Below, piece after piece: positions 42,641-51,783 of a stretch of 64,000 nt of DNA. How positions within the stretch are numbered: position 1 is the stretch's first letter; each line of letters starts with the position of its first letter. The translations under genes were made by a program, and so were the position numbers. Below the pieces are notes generated by a model. It was not told the DNA's origin. It saw only the letters and a list, made by a program, of their open reading frames with translations, and did no database searches. Source of the stretch: an uncultured Lachnospiraceae bacterium (GTDB lineage Bacteria; Bacillota; Clostridia; Lachnospirales; Lachnospiraceae); assembly GCA_947164605.1 (NCBI GenBank), contig CAMUXE010000011.1, forward strand, positions 1 to 64,000. The letters are read 5' to 3'.

Positions 42641-45058
42641 CTACTCCTTCCCACGCCAGAACTTGTCAAGCGCGATTCGATAAGAATTCTTATCTACATT
42701 TATATTTTTTTCCCACTCCTTAGGAAATAATCTTCTGTACTCATTGCTCATAAACCTGTCATCCAAGAGGGTAATAAGTCCCACATCCTCTGTAGTTCTT
42801 ATAACTCTGCCTGCTGCCTGCATTACTTTATTCATGCCAGGAAAGACATATGCATAAGAGTAGCCATCCTTGCCTTGTGAATCAAAGAAATCTCTCAAAA
42901 GGTTCCTCTCCTGTCCAATCATAGGAAGGCCGGTGCCGACTATTATGGCCCCAATCAGGCTCTCATGAGTCAAGTCAATCCCCTCAGAAAAGATTCCTCC
43001 AAGGACAGTAAAGCCTATACAGCTCACCTCATCATCCTCATTCAAGAAAGAAGATAAGAAGTTTTCTCTCTCCTCCTCGCTCATATAGGTATTTTGCATC
43101 AAGAGTTTGCTCTCGTCGTCTAAATAGTCCTCGATGAATATGTCGCTCACTTCCTTCATATACTTGTATGAGGGAAAGAAAACCATATAGTTTCCCCTCT
43201 TTGATGCCACAGTCTTTTCAATATATTCACATATCTTCCTGTACTCAGCCTCATTTCTTCTAGTATATCTGCTCGAAACATCTGTAGCTATGGCAAGAAG
43301 TCTCTTGTCGGGGTCAAATACAGAATTTGCGTAAATGGCATATTCGCCTATATCCCCAGTAATCATCTCCTTAAAATAATTGATAGGAAGAAGAGTTGCT
43401 GAGAAAAAAACACCACTTCTCACCTTTGATATGACATGGGCAATATTGCTTGACGGATCCGCGCAGAAAAGATGGAGTCTAAATATCCCATCCTTGTCCA
43501 ATTCCGAATATACAATATATTTCTCATCACATCTGTCATACATCTCAAGGAAATGCCTAATTCTGAAGAAATAATCAAGAATCTCTTCCCTGTCCTCTAT
43601 CTTTTTGTTATCAGTCAAGTAGTCGCTGATAGCGCCATAGAGGCGATCCAGGTAATCTGGCAGCTTGCCTATAGCTTCGATGTTCTCATAGACAGTCATG
43701 CCATCACAACTTTTCCTTAATGATAACATATCCTTATTGCACTTCTCAATCAGGGAATAGATTTTCTTGTGATTTCTTATAGACTTGACTCTGCGCAGTT
43801 GGAGCAGCTCCTCTTTGGTAATGTCAGCCGAGTACATAGTCCTTGCTCTATCCACCAAATTGTGGGCCTCATCCACAAGCACTACATAATCGTGATCACT
43901 TCCATCGCTAAAATAGCGCTGCAAAGCCACATCCGGGTCAAATACATAGTTGTAGTCACATATTATGGCCTGGCACCAATACGAGACATCAAGTGACAAT
44001 TCGTAGGGACAGACGCAGTACTTTTTTGCATAATCCTCAATTGTCTCCCTCTTGATAAAGTCGTTATTGATAAGCAGGTCATACATGCAGGAATTAACCC
44101 TGTCATAGTGGCCCTTGGCGTATATGCAGTCATTGGGATTGCATAATCTTTGATCCAAAAAGCAGATTTTATCCCTGGCTGTTATAGTAAGACAGGACAT
44201 ATTGAGACCCTTTTGCTGCATCAGATTAAAGCTGTCCTCTGCCACAGTCCTTGTTATTGTCTTACTTGTGAGATAAAAAATCTTCTCAGCTAGCCCCCTG
44301 CCCATAGCCTGAACAGCAGGGTAAAAGGTTGATAGAGTCTTTCCTGTACCCGTAGGAGCCTGAATATAGAGATTATCTCCATTCTCAATACATCTATAGA
44401 CTCCTGCAACCAGCTTTTTCTGTCCTTCTCTATAGGGATATGGAAAGTCAAGTTCAAGAACAGACTTTTCCATCCTAGCCTTTGAACTTATGGCATAGTC
44501 TGCCCAAGGCTTAAAAAGGCCATATATTTCCTCAAACCAGTCACATATGTCCTTTTTGCTGTACTCATAATTAAAATATCTTGTCTTATTCTCCATCTCA
44601 GGATTACAGTAAGTTATTCTTATTCCAATCTTTTCCAAATCCTTTTGTATGAGATAAATATAGGCATAGAGCAAAGCCTGAGCCTTATGGACAGGGACTG
44701 CATCGGTCATCTTATTGAGATTAGTCCTTATAGTTTTAATCTCATCGACCAGGACATCTGACAGAGGAGTCTTGTTTCCGTCCGCATCCTCCTCCAAGTC
44801 ACATATGATGCCGTCAGCTCTGCCCTCAATAGTAATCCTGTAAAAGTCCTCATCTATGGTCATTTTCAGAGGAACTTCCGCGTGATATCTCGAGCCCGAA
44901 GACTTTTGTATAGCCCTGTGAATTCTGGCCCCTTCTAGCATAAACTTGGCGGAGCTTGCCCCAGACACCTTACTGGCATCTATATCTCCTTCTCTCACGA
45001 TAAACTCTACCAAATGTCTGACAGAAATCTTCAACTCATCATCATTTACAGTAAACAT
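42641..45058 (-). CDS. DinG/Rad3-like helicase with N-terminal PD-(D/E)XK nuclease-like domain
   Basis: An 805-residue superfamily 2 helicase of the XPD/DinG branch. Residues 1-140 fit a RecB/Cas4-type nuclease: His47, Asp82 in EGRADGI, Glu106-x-Lys108 in VDEIKTI, and a Gln127/Tyr131 pair in QALLYAY. Walker A is APTGTGKT (234-241) and the DEAH box is at 396-399. Between them Cys299, Cys306, Cys311 and Cys324 are placed like the iron-sulfur ligands of XPD helicases. The C-terminal helicase motifs end with QAAGRVIRT. Expected activity is ATP-driven 5'-3' unwinding with DNA cleavage. It overlaps its upstream partner by one base. Confidence 0.85.
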   Translation of the reverse strand: MFTVNDDELKISVRHLVEFIVREGDIDASKVSGASSAKFMLEGARIHRAIQKSSGSRYHAEVPLKMTIDEDFYRITIEGRADGIICDLEEDADGNKTPLSDVLVDEIKTIRTNLNKMTDAVPVHKAQALLYAYIYLIQKDLEKIGIRITYCNPEMENKTRYFNYEYSKKDICDWFEEIYGLFKPWADYAISSKARMEKSVLELDFPYPYREGQKKLVAGVYRCIENGDNLYIQAPTGTGKTLSTFYPAVQAMGRGLAEKIFYLTSKTITRTVAEDSFNLMQQKGLNMSCLTITARDKICFLDQRLCNPNDCIYAKGHYDRVNSCMYDLLINNDFIKRETIEDYAKKYCVCPYELSLDVSYWCQAIICDYNYVFDPDVALQRYFSDGSDHDYVVLVDEAHNLVDRARTMYSADITKEELLQLRRVKSIRNHKKIYSLIEKCNKDMLSLRKSCDGMTVYENIEAIGKLPDYLDRLYGAISDYLTDNKKIEDREEILDYFFRIRHFLEMYDRCDEKYIVYSELDKDGIFRLHLFCADPSSNIAHVISKVRSGVFFSATLLPINYFKEMITGDIGEYAIYANSVFDPDKRLLAIATDVSSRYTRRNEAEYRKICEYIEKTVASKRGNYMVFFPSYKYMKEVSDIFIEDYLDDESKLLMQNTYMSEEERENFLSSFLNEDDEVSCIGFTVLGGIFSEGIDLTHESLIGAIIVGTGLPMIGQERNLLRDFFDSQGKDGYSYAYVFPGMNKVMQAAGRVIRTTEDVGLITLLDDRFMSNEYRRLFPKEWEKNINVDKNSYRIALDKFWRGKE

Positions 45059-45906
45059 CAGTCTTCCACCACTCTATATAGATAAGCATTTCCTCTTTTT
45101 CCAACCCTTGACAAAATTCCAAGCTCAGTGAGTACTCTAAGACTGATTCCAGCCAGGTCGTGGCTAAGGCCACTTGCTTTAGAATACTCTTTTAAGGTAA
45201 AATCCTCCTCCAAGTCCAGAGGAACAAACTGCATATAATCCTCAACCCTGTTTAAATCGACCTCTCTTACTATGCCAAGAGGCATAGAGTCAAATTTTTT
45301 CAAGTAAAGGGATCTGCCGCTAGCCGACTGACTCTCGAAGTAATAATCCTCACACTCAAGGGCAACCAGCTTTATTCTTATATTGGGATGGCTAAGATAG
45401 GACTTTATCCTGTAAAGCTCCACAAATGCTTCCTCATCCTTCATGTGTTTGGGAGATTTTCTTCTTCTTAAAATCTCACCTGTATCCTCATCAATATAAC
45501 ACAGAGTCCTTGAATCAACCATAGGATATACAATCGTAACTATGTGTTCCTTCAAAAAAACCTCAAGCTTGGGTCTTAGCCTGTCAAAGCTCTTTGTCTG
45601 AATTTCTACCACACTGCCGTCATCTCTCAATATATCCGCATAAAAGCCCTCAATTGGGATTTCCTGCTGTCTCTTATCAGCTTCATAATAATTCTTGAGC
45701 ACCCTGTGAATTGTCTTTTCCTGCAAAGAACCAATGCCCTGATCTCTTCTCTCATTGAGAACCACCAGGGAGAGAGCATCATAAAAGGCCTTGTCCATGC
45801 CCTTTTTGTCAATCTGCTTCAATCTGTCTACCATCAAGGCCCAGGTAGCATTAATTATTCTCTTTTTCTCTCTAATCCCTATCTTAGTTCTATTTCTTTT
45901 CGCCAT
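45058..45906 (-). CDS. nuclease-like partner protein with EIQ motif
   Basis: A 282-residue protein, first in the helicase operon. The centre reads FYADILRDDGSVVEIQTKSF (Asp91, Glu101, Gln103), a D...ExQ arrangement like divergent PD-(D/E)XK nucleases of the CoiA type, followed by a basic RRRKSPKH run that could contact DNA. The C-terminal 60 residues look like a winged helix (FTLKEYSKASGLSHDLAGISLRVLTELGIL). Its last base overlaps the helicase start. I recognise the pattern as conserved in clostridia but know no function. The nuclease call is inference. Confidence 0.5.
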   Translation of the reverse strand: MAKRNRTKIGIREKKRIINATWALMVDRLKQIDKKGMDKAFYDALSLVVLNERRDQGIGSLQEKTIHRVLKNYYEADKRQQEIPIEGFYADILRDDGSVVEIQTKSFDRLRPKLEVFLKEHIVTIVYPMVDSRTLCYIDEDTGEILRRRKSPKHMKDEEAFVELYRIKSYLSHPNIRIKLVALECEDYYFESQSASGRSLYLKKFDSMPLGIVREVDLNRVEDYMQFVPLDLEEDFTLKEYSKASGLSHDLAGISLRVLTELGILSRVGKRGNAYLYRVVED

Positions 45907-45918
45907 AAAATTCCTTAA

Positions 45919-45958
45919 AAACGGGCAAAAGACGCCTTTATGCTCTCCTGCCCGTTTA
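45919..45958 (-). terminator. terminator after the HD-GYP pair
   Basis: On the minus strand AAACGGGCA pairs with TGCCCGTTT across a loop of about 20 bases, followed by TTT. It separates the HD-GYP genes from the helicase operon, whose own promoter is not obvious in the 60-base gap. Confidence 0.65.
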
Positions 45959-45969
45959 AATATTTATTA

Positions 45970-47145
45970 CTATTGCTTTGCTCTAGAAAGAGCCTGCTCT
46001 AAATTCACCTTTAAGGCTGACTCTACAACAAATCCATCATAGAGCGAACCTGCATGTTTTCTGATATAGTCGAGAGCCATCTCATATGAAGCCCCCTCCT
46101 CTATCTGCTTTTCACAGTCATTGGCAACTGCAACTATCTTGGCTGTCATAGGAATCTCATTGCCAGAAAGGCCATCAGGATAGCCCTTTCCATCATATCT
46201 TTCCTTGTAGTATCTAACTCCCAATTCAACTGTCTTCATAATCTGCAGTTCCTTTAGGATATCAGCACCCTTGACCACAATCTGTCTGTAAACATCACTG
46301 TTTTCATCGACATTGCCGTATTGATCCCATGAATCATCAGACAAGGCTACCTTACCGAAATCATGTAAGAGTCCAGCATAGTATACCTCATTGCACTCTT
46401 CTTCTCCAAGTCCCATCTGTTCAGCTATAGCTTTGCTTATCTCGGCTACCTTATCACAGTGATCCTTTAGTCTTGGCAATCTGACCTCCATAGCCCTGTA
46501 CATAGACAAAACTACCTTGATTGAAATATTTGCCAAGCTTTCCTTCTCCTTGACAACTCTAGCCTCAAGAAGGTTTTTCTGATTTGTCTGCTTCAACCAG
46601 TATTCTTGTATCTCTGACATGATAATCCAGGAAATACCGGCAAATGCTACGACAAGCAGTGGATAAACCCTTCTTATCGTTGCCAGGTAGCTGTAGCCAA
46701 GCTTATCCACCAAGCTAGTGTTAAGCATAAGTGTGGAAATCAGGGTCAAAATAAAGCCAAATATTGTTCCCCATCTAATTCCCAGGGAAAAGAAACTTAT
46801 AGTCATCACTATCAAGGCCCAGAAAGGAGAAATCTCCCTAGCCCATCCAGTAAAAAACAAGACCAAGCTGGCTGCAAATATTGCGCTTGTTGCAAACACA
46901 TCAAGAGCCGGCATGTATTTTTTCTCAGAAAAAATCTCGCATACAGCATAGAAGACGAAAGCCACGGCAATCACCAAGACAGCCTTAGTCATGCCCAGAG
47001 CATAAACCATAAAGGCTGATACCAAGAGAATGATCATCATAAGTCTTCTTATCCAGAGAGCCATATAGGGATCTCTCTCATTTTTCTTATAGATTTGAAC
47101 AATAATTTTTATGTGTTTTTTAAGCTCGTCAAAGTCCATAATCAA
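45970..47145 (-). CDS. membrane HD-GYP-like protein, probably inactive
   Basis: A 391-residue protein with about six membrane segments (residues 33-175), a short coiled linker and a C-terminal HD-GYP domain. HD-GYP enzymes break down cyclic di-GMP. The first His (229), the HD pair (261-262) and the DGKGYP text remain. However, the HHE of the signature HHExxDGxGYP is Tyr313-Lys314-Glu315, and the His expected before ADIL is absent. These are metal ligands, so this copy is probably non-catalytic. It overlaps the active homologue upstream by 4 bases, suggesting a paired complex. Confidence 0.85.
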   Translation of the reverse strand: MIMDFDELKKHIKIIVQIYKKNERDPYMALWIRRLMMIILLVSAFMVYALGMTKAVLVIAVAFVFYAVCEIFSEKKYMPALDVFATSAIFAASLVLFFTGWAREISPFWALIVMTISFFSLGIRWGTIFGFILTLISTLMLNTSLVDKLGYSYLATIRRVYPLLVVAFAGISWIIMSEIQEYWLKQTNQKNLLEARVVKEKESLANISIKVVLSMYRAMEVRLPRLKDHCDKVAEISKAIAEQMGLGEEECNEVYYAGLLHDFGKVALSDDSWDQYGNVDENSDVYRQIVVKGADILKELQIMKTVELGVRYYKERYDGKGYPDGLSGNEIPMTAKIVAVANDCEKQIEEGASYEMALDYIRKHAGSLYDGFVVESALKVNLEQALSRAKQ

Positions 47146-48320
47146 ACCTCAATTTTCTTAATCCTAATCAGCTTGCAAATAGCCTCGGCAATCATAGGAT
47201 CAAATTGGATTCCAGAATTCTTTTCAAATTCAGCCAAAATATATTCAGGATCACACTTTTTTCTATAAACACGGCTTGAATTCATCGCATCAAGCGCATC
47301 AGCTCCACTTATGTATCTAGCTATTTCAGGTATATCACTGCCTGAAATTCCATTTGGATATCCAGATCCATCAAATCTTTCATGATGATATCTTGCTCCC
47401 AAATCAGCACCAGGAAGAAATTCAAGTTCGCTCAAAATCTCCTTGCCCCAAATGGTGTGCATTTTCATAATTGCATATTCATCATCTGTAAGTCTGCTCT
47501 GCTTTTTAAGAATTCTGTCAGGCACAGCAATCTTTCCAATATCATGCAAGAGTCCACTTCTATAAATAATCTCAAGTTGGTCATAATCAGTGACACCGCA
47601 CTCCTCAGCTATCAATCTTGAATATTCTGCCACTCTCTGTGAATGCTGACCTGTGTATTCATCCTTTTCATCGATAATTGATGTGATGGCTGTGATACCA
47701 TTAAGCATAACCCTCTCAGATTCACGTACAGCCTTCTTAATCTCCCTCTGCAAGAGCATTTCCTGATCATATGAATTCATCTGATAGCTCTTATAAAAGA
47801 CATCACAGACAAAAATAATCATAAAGAAGAATATATTTAGAACTGGAAATAGATTCCTATAATCTAGAGAATAATCGTAAACAAGGATGCTGTTGACAGG
47901 TGTCCAGAAAAGAATCACAGACATAGCCACAAAATACAGTCCAACCCAGATTCCTACAGGCAATCCATAGAGAATAATCATGACATATGAAATAATAAAT
48001 ATCCAAAAATTGGCCGATCCATCCAAAAAGCCAAAGAAGAGCGACAAAGTCAAGATACCTGACACAATCATCATAGGCACATATATTGCCATCCTAACAT
48101 TTTTGATATTTTCAATCCACATTGGCAGGCTTATAAGTACGATAGCCACTATAGTCAGTCCATAAAAAACTGGTATAAAATCATTAGAAGCATTTTTCAA
48201 GTTAGGAATAAACAATAAGACACCCAAGAAAAAAGAAATCAATTTCAGAGTGTACATATTTATTTCCGCATCCCTCTCGTAATCGAATACCGCCCTAACT
48301 TTTTCAAAAAATTTATTCAT
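47142..48320 (-). CDS. membrane HD-GYP cyclic-di-GMP phosphodiesterase
   Basis: A 392-residue protein with about six membrane segments in the first 180 residues and a complete C-terminal HD-GYP domain: GQHSQRVAEYS, LLHDIGKIAVPD, MKMHTIWGKEIL, ARYHHERFDGSGYPNG and SGADALDAM all keep their metal ligands. It should hydrolyse c-di-GMP. The frame runs open to 48386, but the ATG at 48318-48320 has a GAGAGGA ribosome site, so I start there. Its stop overlaps the start of the degenerate homologue (ATGA type). Confidence 0.92.
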   Translation of the reverse strand: MNKFFEKVRAVFDYERDAEINMYTLKLISFFLGVLLFIPNLKNASNDFIPVFYGLTIVAIVLISLPMWIENIKNVRMAIYVPMMIVSGILTLSLFFGFLDGSANFWIFIISYVMIILYGLPVGIWVGLYFVAMSVILFWTPVNSILVYDYSLDYRNLFPVLNIFFFMIIFVCDVFYKSYQMNSYDQEMLLQREIKKAVRESERVMLNGITAITSIIDEKDEYTGQHSQRVAEYSRLIAEECGVTDYDQLEIIYRSGLLHDIGKIAVPDRILKKQSRLTDDEYAIMKMHTIWGKEILSELEFLPGADLGARYHHERFDGSGYPNGISGSDIPEIARYISGADALDAMNSSRVYRKKCDPEYILAEFEKNSGIQFDPMIAEAICKLIRIKKIEV

Positions 48321-48438
48321 AATAAATCCTCTCAAACAGGATATAAATTTATTGTTAATTATACTAAATTTTCCATTTACAGTCAATGCAAATGCCCTTT
48401 ATAGAGGGAATCCGCTCAAGATTGATGGAACAAAAACC

Positions 48439-48467
48439 TTTACTAAAATTAATTTATATTGTATCAT
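48439..48467 (+). promoter_or_regulatory. putative promoter of the polysaccharide deacetylase gene
   Basis: TTTACT (48439-48444), 17 bases, TATCAT (48462-48467), about 30 bases before the chosen ATG. Confidence 0.5.
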
Positions 48468-48498
48468 AATACATATTTTTTGATTGGAGATTCTACTG

Positions 48499-49383
48499 AT
48501 GAACAAAGTCTACATGGCATTTCCAGGCGGCAAGAGCAAGGTCCTTACTCTGAGCTATGATGATGGAAAAACACAGGATTTAAGACTGCTTGAAATATTT
48601 AATAAATATGGGATTAAGGCCACTTTCAATCTAAATTCCGGACTCACATATATGGATAACCGAATTAAGGAAAAAGACTGGGCAGGTGTATATGAGGGAC
48701 ATGAGGTCGCAGTCCACACAAGTGAGCACCCTACTATAACAAGATGCAACAATGCATATGTCATCAATCAGATTCTTGAAGACAAAATGGCAATTGAGAA
48801 GTATTTTAAAAAGCCAATCACTGGTATTGCCTATCCTAACGGTGCCGGCGATGAGAGAATTGCCAGCTTAAGTGCAGCCTGCGGTTTAAAGTACGGAAGA
48901 CTTGCCTGTGATAAGTACGCTGAAGTCTACTCCGCAAAGGCTTTAGCCAAGGAAGCTGAAGGTCCTATTCTCCTTGGCGACCCTACTGGCTTTGACATGC
49001 CAGACAATTATTTGCTCTGGAAGCCTACCTGTCATCACAATCACCACCTGCTAGACTTTACAAAATCTTTTATTTCACTCAAAAAGCGACAGTACCTCTA
49101 CATGTTCTATGTGTGGGGTCATAGCTTTGAGTTCGACCGCAACGACAACTGGAATTTGATTGAAGAATTTGCCGAGATGATAAGCAAGCAGGATGATATC
49201 TGGTATGCTACCAATGGTCAGATTGTCGAGAACAAGGAAATCTTTGAAAGACTTGAATTTGCTGCTGATAATTCATTTGTCTACAACCCTTCAGCCAAGT
49301 CTTGCTGGGTAAGAATAAACGATGACCACTATGAGGAGATTCCTGCTGGCCAGCTTCATTTTTTCGAAAGCAAAAAAGCGTAA
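48499..49383 (+). CDS. polysaccharide deacetylase (NodB-type) family protein
   Basis: A 294-residue protein with a NodB-fold start: LTLSYDDGKTQD carries the two aspartates and HEVAVHTSEH the metal-binding HxxxH, so metal binding is intact. Such enzymes remove acetyl groups from sugars. There is no signal peptide, so it is cytoplasmic unless exported otherwise, and it probably acts on oligosaccharides. The frame is open from a TTG at 48484, but the ATG at 48499 lies nine bases after GGAG. It converges on kduI, and a pectin or oligosaccharide role is possible but unproven. Confidence 0.85.
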   Translation: MNKVYMAFPGGKSKVLTLSYDDGKTQDLRLLEIFNKYGIKATFNLNSGLTYMDNRIKEKDWAGVYEGHEVAVHTSEHPTITRCNNAYVINQILEDKMAIEKYFKKPITGIAYPNGAGDERIASLSAACGLKYGRLACDKYAEVYSAKALAKEAEGPILLGDPTGFDMPDNYLLWKPTCHHNHHLLDFTKSFISLKKRQYLYMFYVWGHSFEFDRNDNWNLIEEFAEMISKQDDIWYATNGQIVENKEIFERLEFAADNSFVYNPSAKSCWVRINDDHYEEIPAGQLHFFESKKA

Positions 49384-49432
49384 AAGAATGCCCTTCTATA
49401 AAAAATGCATTTATGTCTAATACTTAATATTA

Positions 49433-49474
49433 AAAAAAGGCTGTGCGATTACCTCTTTCAGGGTTTCACACAGC
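49433..49474. terminator. terminator between the deacetylase and kduI
   Basis: AAGGCTGTG pairs with CACAGCCTT over a long loop that has a further inner pairing. On the minus strand seven T residues follow, so it mainly ends kduI; it can also stop the convergent plus-strand gene. Confidence 0.75.
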
Positions 49475-49518
49475 CTTCTTAATTTCTTATTCAAAAATCT
49501 CAAATAAATTCTCTTATA

Positions 49519-50361
49519 TTATTTCAAATCCTTCATATCAACATCATCCATATCGTCGAAATCCTGGTTCTCACCAGCCATTCCCCAGATGAATGTGTAT
49601 GCATGTGTAGCTGAAGCAGAGTGAATAGACCAGCTTGGTGAAATTACAGCCTCTTCATTGCGCATGATGATATGTCTTGTCTCTGTTGGCTCGCCCATGT
49701 AGTGGAATACAACATCATTTTCAGGTACTTCAAAGTAAAGATATACTTCCATTCTTCTGTCATGTGTATGACATGGCATAGTATTCCAAACACTGCCTGG
49801 CTCAAGGCAAGTCATACCCATCTCAAGCTGGCAAGACTCAACCTGTCCTGGAAGGATGTACTTGTTGATTGTTCTGTGGTTAGCATTCTCAAGGCTACCA
49901 AGCTCCTTCTTATTCTCAGGAAGGATATCCTTAGCAGGATCGATAAATACTGTTGGATATGTCATATGTGCTGGTGTTGAGTTAAAGTAGAACTTAGCTG
50001 GATTTGAAGCATCATCACTTGAGAACTTAATCTCACGAGCGCCCATACCAATGTACATACCATCTTTATACTTGAACTTGTAATCAACTCCATCAACAGT
50101 AACTGTTCCTTTGCCGCCGATATTGATGATTCCCATCTCTCTTCTCTCAAGGAAGTACTTTGCTCTAAGCTCAGCGCCTGCCTCAAGTGTGAGTGTATCA
50201 GCTGTTGGTGTTGCAGAACCAACGATGATTCTGTCAATCTGGCTATAAATAGTCTTAATCTCACCCTTTACGAAAAGGTCCTGAATTAAGAAATCATGTC
50301 TTAATCTCTCTGTGTCATAAGTTTTTACGTCGACTGGGTTTGCTCCTGGTCTTACTTCCAT
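49519..50361 (-). CDS. kduI: 5-dehydro-4-deoxy-D-glucuronate isomerase
   Basis: A 280-residue KduI. It isomerises 5-keto-4-deoxyuronate to 2,5-diketo-3-deoxygluconate in the breakdown of unsaturated galacturonides from pectin. The cupin-like metal site is visible in MPCHTHDRRMEVYLYF and in IHSASATHAYTFIWGMAGEN; the N-terminal part matches the family through TERLRHDFLIQDLFV. The protein ends in an Asp-rich tail. kduD and kdgK are not nearby, so the pathway is dispersed. A GGAGG ribosome site lies ten bases before the ATG. Confidence 0.95.
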   Translation of the reverse strand: MEVRPGANPVDVKTYDTERLRHDFLIQDLFVKGEIKTIYSQIDRIIVGSATPTADTLTLEAGAELRAKYFLERREMGIINIGGKGTVTVDGVDYKFKYKDGMYIGMGAREIKFSSDDASNPAKFYFNSTPAHMTYPTVFIDPAKDILPENKKELGSLENANHRTINKYILPGQVESCQLEMGMTCLEPGSVWNTMPCHTHDRRMEVYLYFEVPENDVVFHYMGEPTETRHIIMRNEEAVISPSWSIHSASATHAYTFIWGMAGENQDFDDMDDVDMKDLK

Positions 50362-50390
50362 CTTTACTTAACCTCCATTAATTTAAAGAA

Positions 50391-50437
50391 ATAGCTGTCA
50401 TATATCAATTAGGCCAGTCCTTCTGGCCGACAGCTAT
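50391..50437 (-). terminator. terminator after the nucleoside phosphorylase gene
   Basis: ATAGCTGTC (50391-50399) pairs with GACAGCTAT (50429-50437), with an inner GGCCAG/CTGGCC stem (50412-50417, 50423-50428). On the minus strand ATTTCTTT follows. It lies between the phosphorylase stop and kduI, so it may also form in a kduI leader. Confidence 0.6.
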
Positions 50438-50461
50438 ATAATTTTAACATATATAAATTTC

Positions 50462-51766
50462 TTAATCAATAATATCCAATATCAGTTTTCTCTTTCTCAC
50501 TGAATCCTGGCCTATGTGAATTGCTTCCTTGATCATCTTTTCAGCCTCAAGAGTTTTCGCATGGTCGCATGAGTAAATGACTCCTATACAATCGCCCTTT
50601 TTAACCTGATCTGCCACCTTGACCTTTAAGACAAGTCCTACAGACAGGTTAATCTGACTCTCCTTAGTTGCTCTTCCTCCGCCAAGAATCATGGATGCAA
50701 GGCCAATCTTATCCGAAACTATGCCTGTGACATATCCATCGCTATCAGCCTTAACCTCATAGCTTTCAGTGTTTTTCAGCAAAGCTGACGGATCATCACA
50801 GAAGGAGTCGTCTCCCCCCTGGCTTGCTATAAGCTCATGAAATTTCTTAAGGGCCTGACCGCTCTCAAGGTTATACTTAAGCATTCTCTCAGCTTCTTTT
50901 ACATCCTCCACATAGCCTGACTCTAACAAGATTTGAGCGCCAAGGACCATAACCAACCTTTTAAGATCTGCCGGTCCTTCTCCTTTAAGCGTATCTACAG
51001 CTTCCATAACCTCTAGTATGTTTCCTACTGCATAGCCCAGAGGCTGATCCATATCAGACACAACCGCTCTGACTCTCTTCCCAGCCCCCTTGCCTATCTC
51101 AACCATAGTTTTAGCCAGAGCCACAGCATCCTTCTTAGTCTTCATAAAGGCTCCACTGCCACACTTGACATCAAGCACTATGATATCAGCCCCTGCGGCC
51201 AATTTCTTGCACATGATACTGGCTGCAATAAGGGACATATTCTCTACCGTCGCCGTAACATCTCTCAGAGCATACAATTTCTTATCTGCAGGGGTCAGAT
51301 TTCCCGTCTGACCATTGATTGCTATACCTATATCATTGATTTGGCTGATAAAAGCCTCCTCTGAAAGGTGGGTTGAAAAGCCAGGAAAACTCTCAAGCTT
51401 ATCTATAGTGCCGCCTGTATGGCCTAAACCTCTGCCGCTCATTTTAGCCATCTTGATTCCGCAGGCTCCCATAAGAGGAATAAGTACCAGGGAAGTCTTA
51501 TCTCCAACGCCTCCAGTTGAGTGCTTGTCTCCTATGATACCCTCGATCTTGTCAAGCTTTAAAACATCGCCCGAGTCTCTCATGGCAAGAGTCAGGTCAA
51601 TAGTCTCCCTCATGTTCATCTTCTGAAAATATATAGCCATAGCCAGAGCTGAGGCCTGATAATCCGGAATCTCGCCCTTTGTATATCCCTCAATGAAAAA
51701 ATTAATCTCTTCTTTTGTCAATTCACCGCCATTGCGCTTCTTTGCAATGATATCAACCATTCTCAT
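50462..51766 (-). CDS. pdp: pyrimidine-nucleoside phosphorylase
   Basis: A 434-residue thymidine/pyrimidine phosphorylase that splits uridine, thymidine and deoxyuridine with phosphate. Family marks are MVDIIAKKRNGGELTKEEI at the start, the phosphate loop GDKHSTGGVGDKTSL, KMSGRGLGHTGGTIDKLE and VDVKCGSGAFMKT-type text. The Firmicutes form (Pdp) is favoured over strict DeoA by context. It lies 17 bases downstream of deoB, so ribose phosphate released here can be isomerised by that enzyme. Confidence 0.93.
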   Translation of the reverse strand: MRMVDIIAKKRNGGELTKEEINFFIEGYTKGEIPDYQASALAMAIYFQKMNMRETIDLTLAMRDSGDVLKLDKIEGIIGDKHSTGGVGDKTSLVLIPLMGACGIKMAKMSGRGLGHTGGTIDKLESFPGFSTHLSEEAFISQINDIGIAINGQTGNLTPADKKLYALRDVTATVENMSLIAASIMCKKLAAGADIIVLDVKCGSGAFMKTKKDAVALAKTMVEIGKGAGKRVRAVVSDMDQPLGYAVGNILEVMEAVDTLKGEGPADLKRLVMVLGAQILLESGYVEDVKEAERMLKYNLESGQALKKFHELIASQGGDDSFCDDPSALLKNTESYEVKADSDGYVTGIVSDKIGLASMILGGGRATKESQINLSVGLVLKVKVADQVKKGDCIGVIYSCDHAKTLEAEKMIKEAIHIGQDSVRKRKLILDIID

Positions 51767-51783
51767 AATTTTGCCCTCTTATA

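Noticed and set aside
40541-45906. Calling the helicase operon an established defence system.
   Set aside because: No phage, transposon or known defence marker lies nearby and the partners are not in a named system I can verify.
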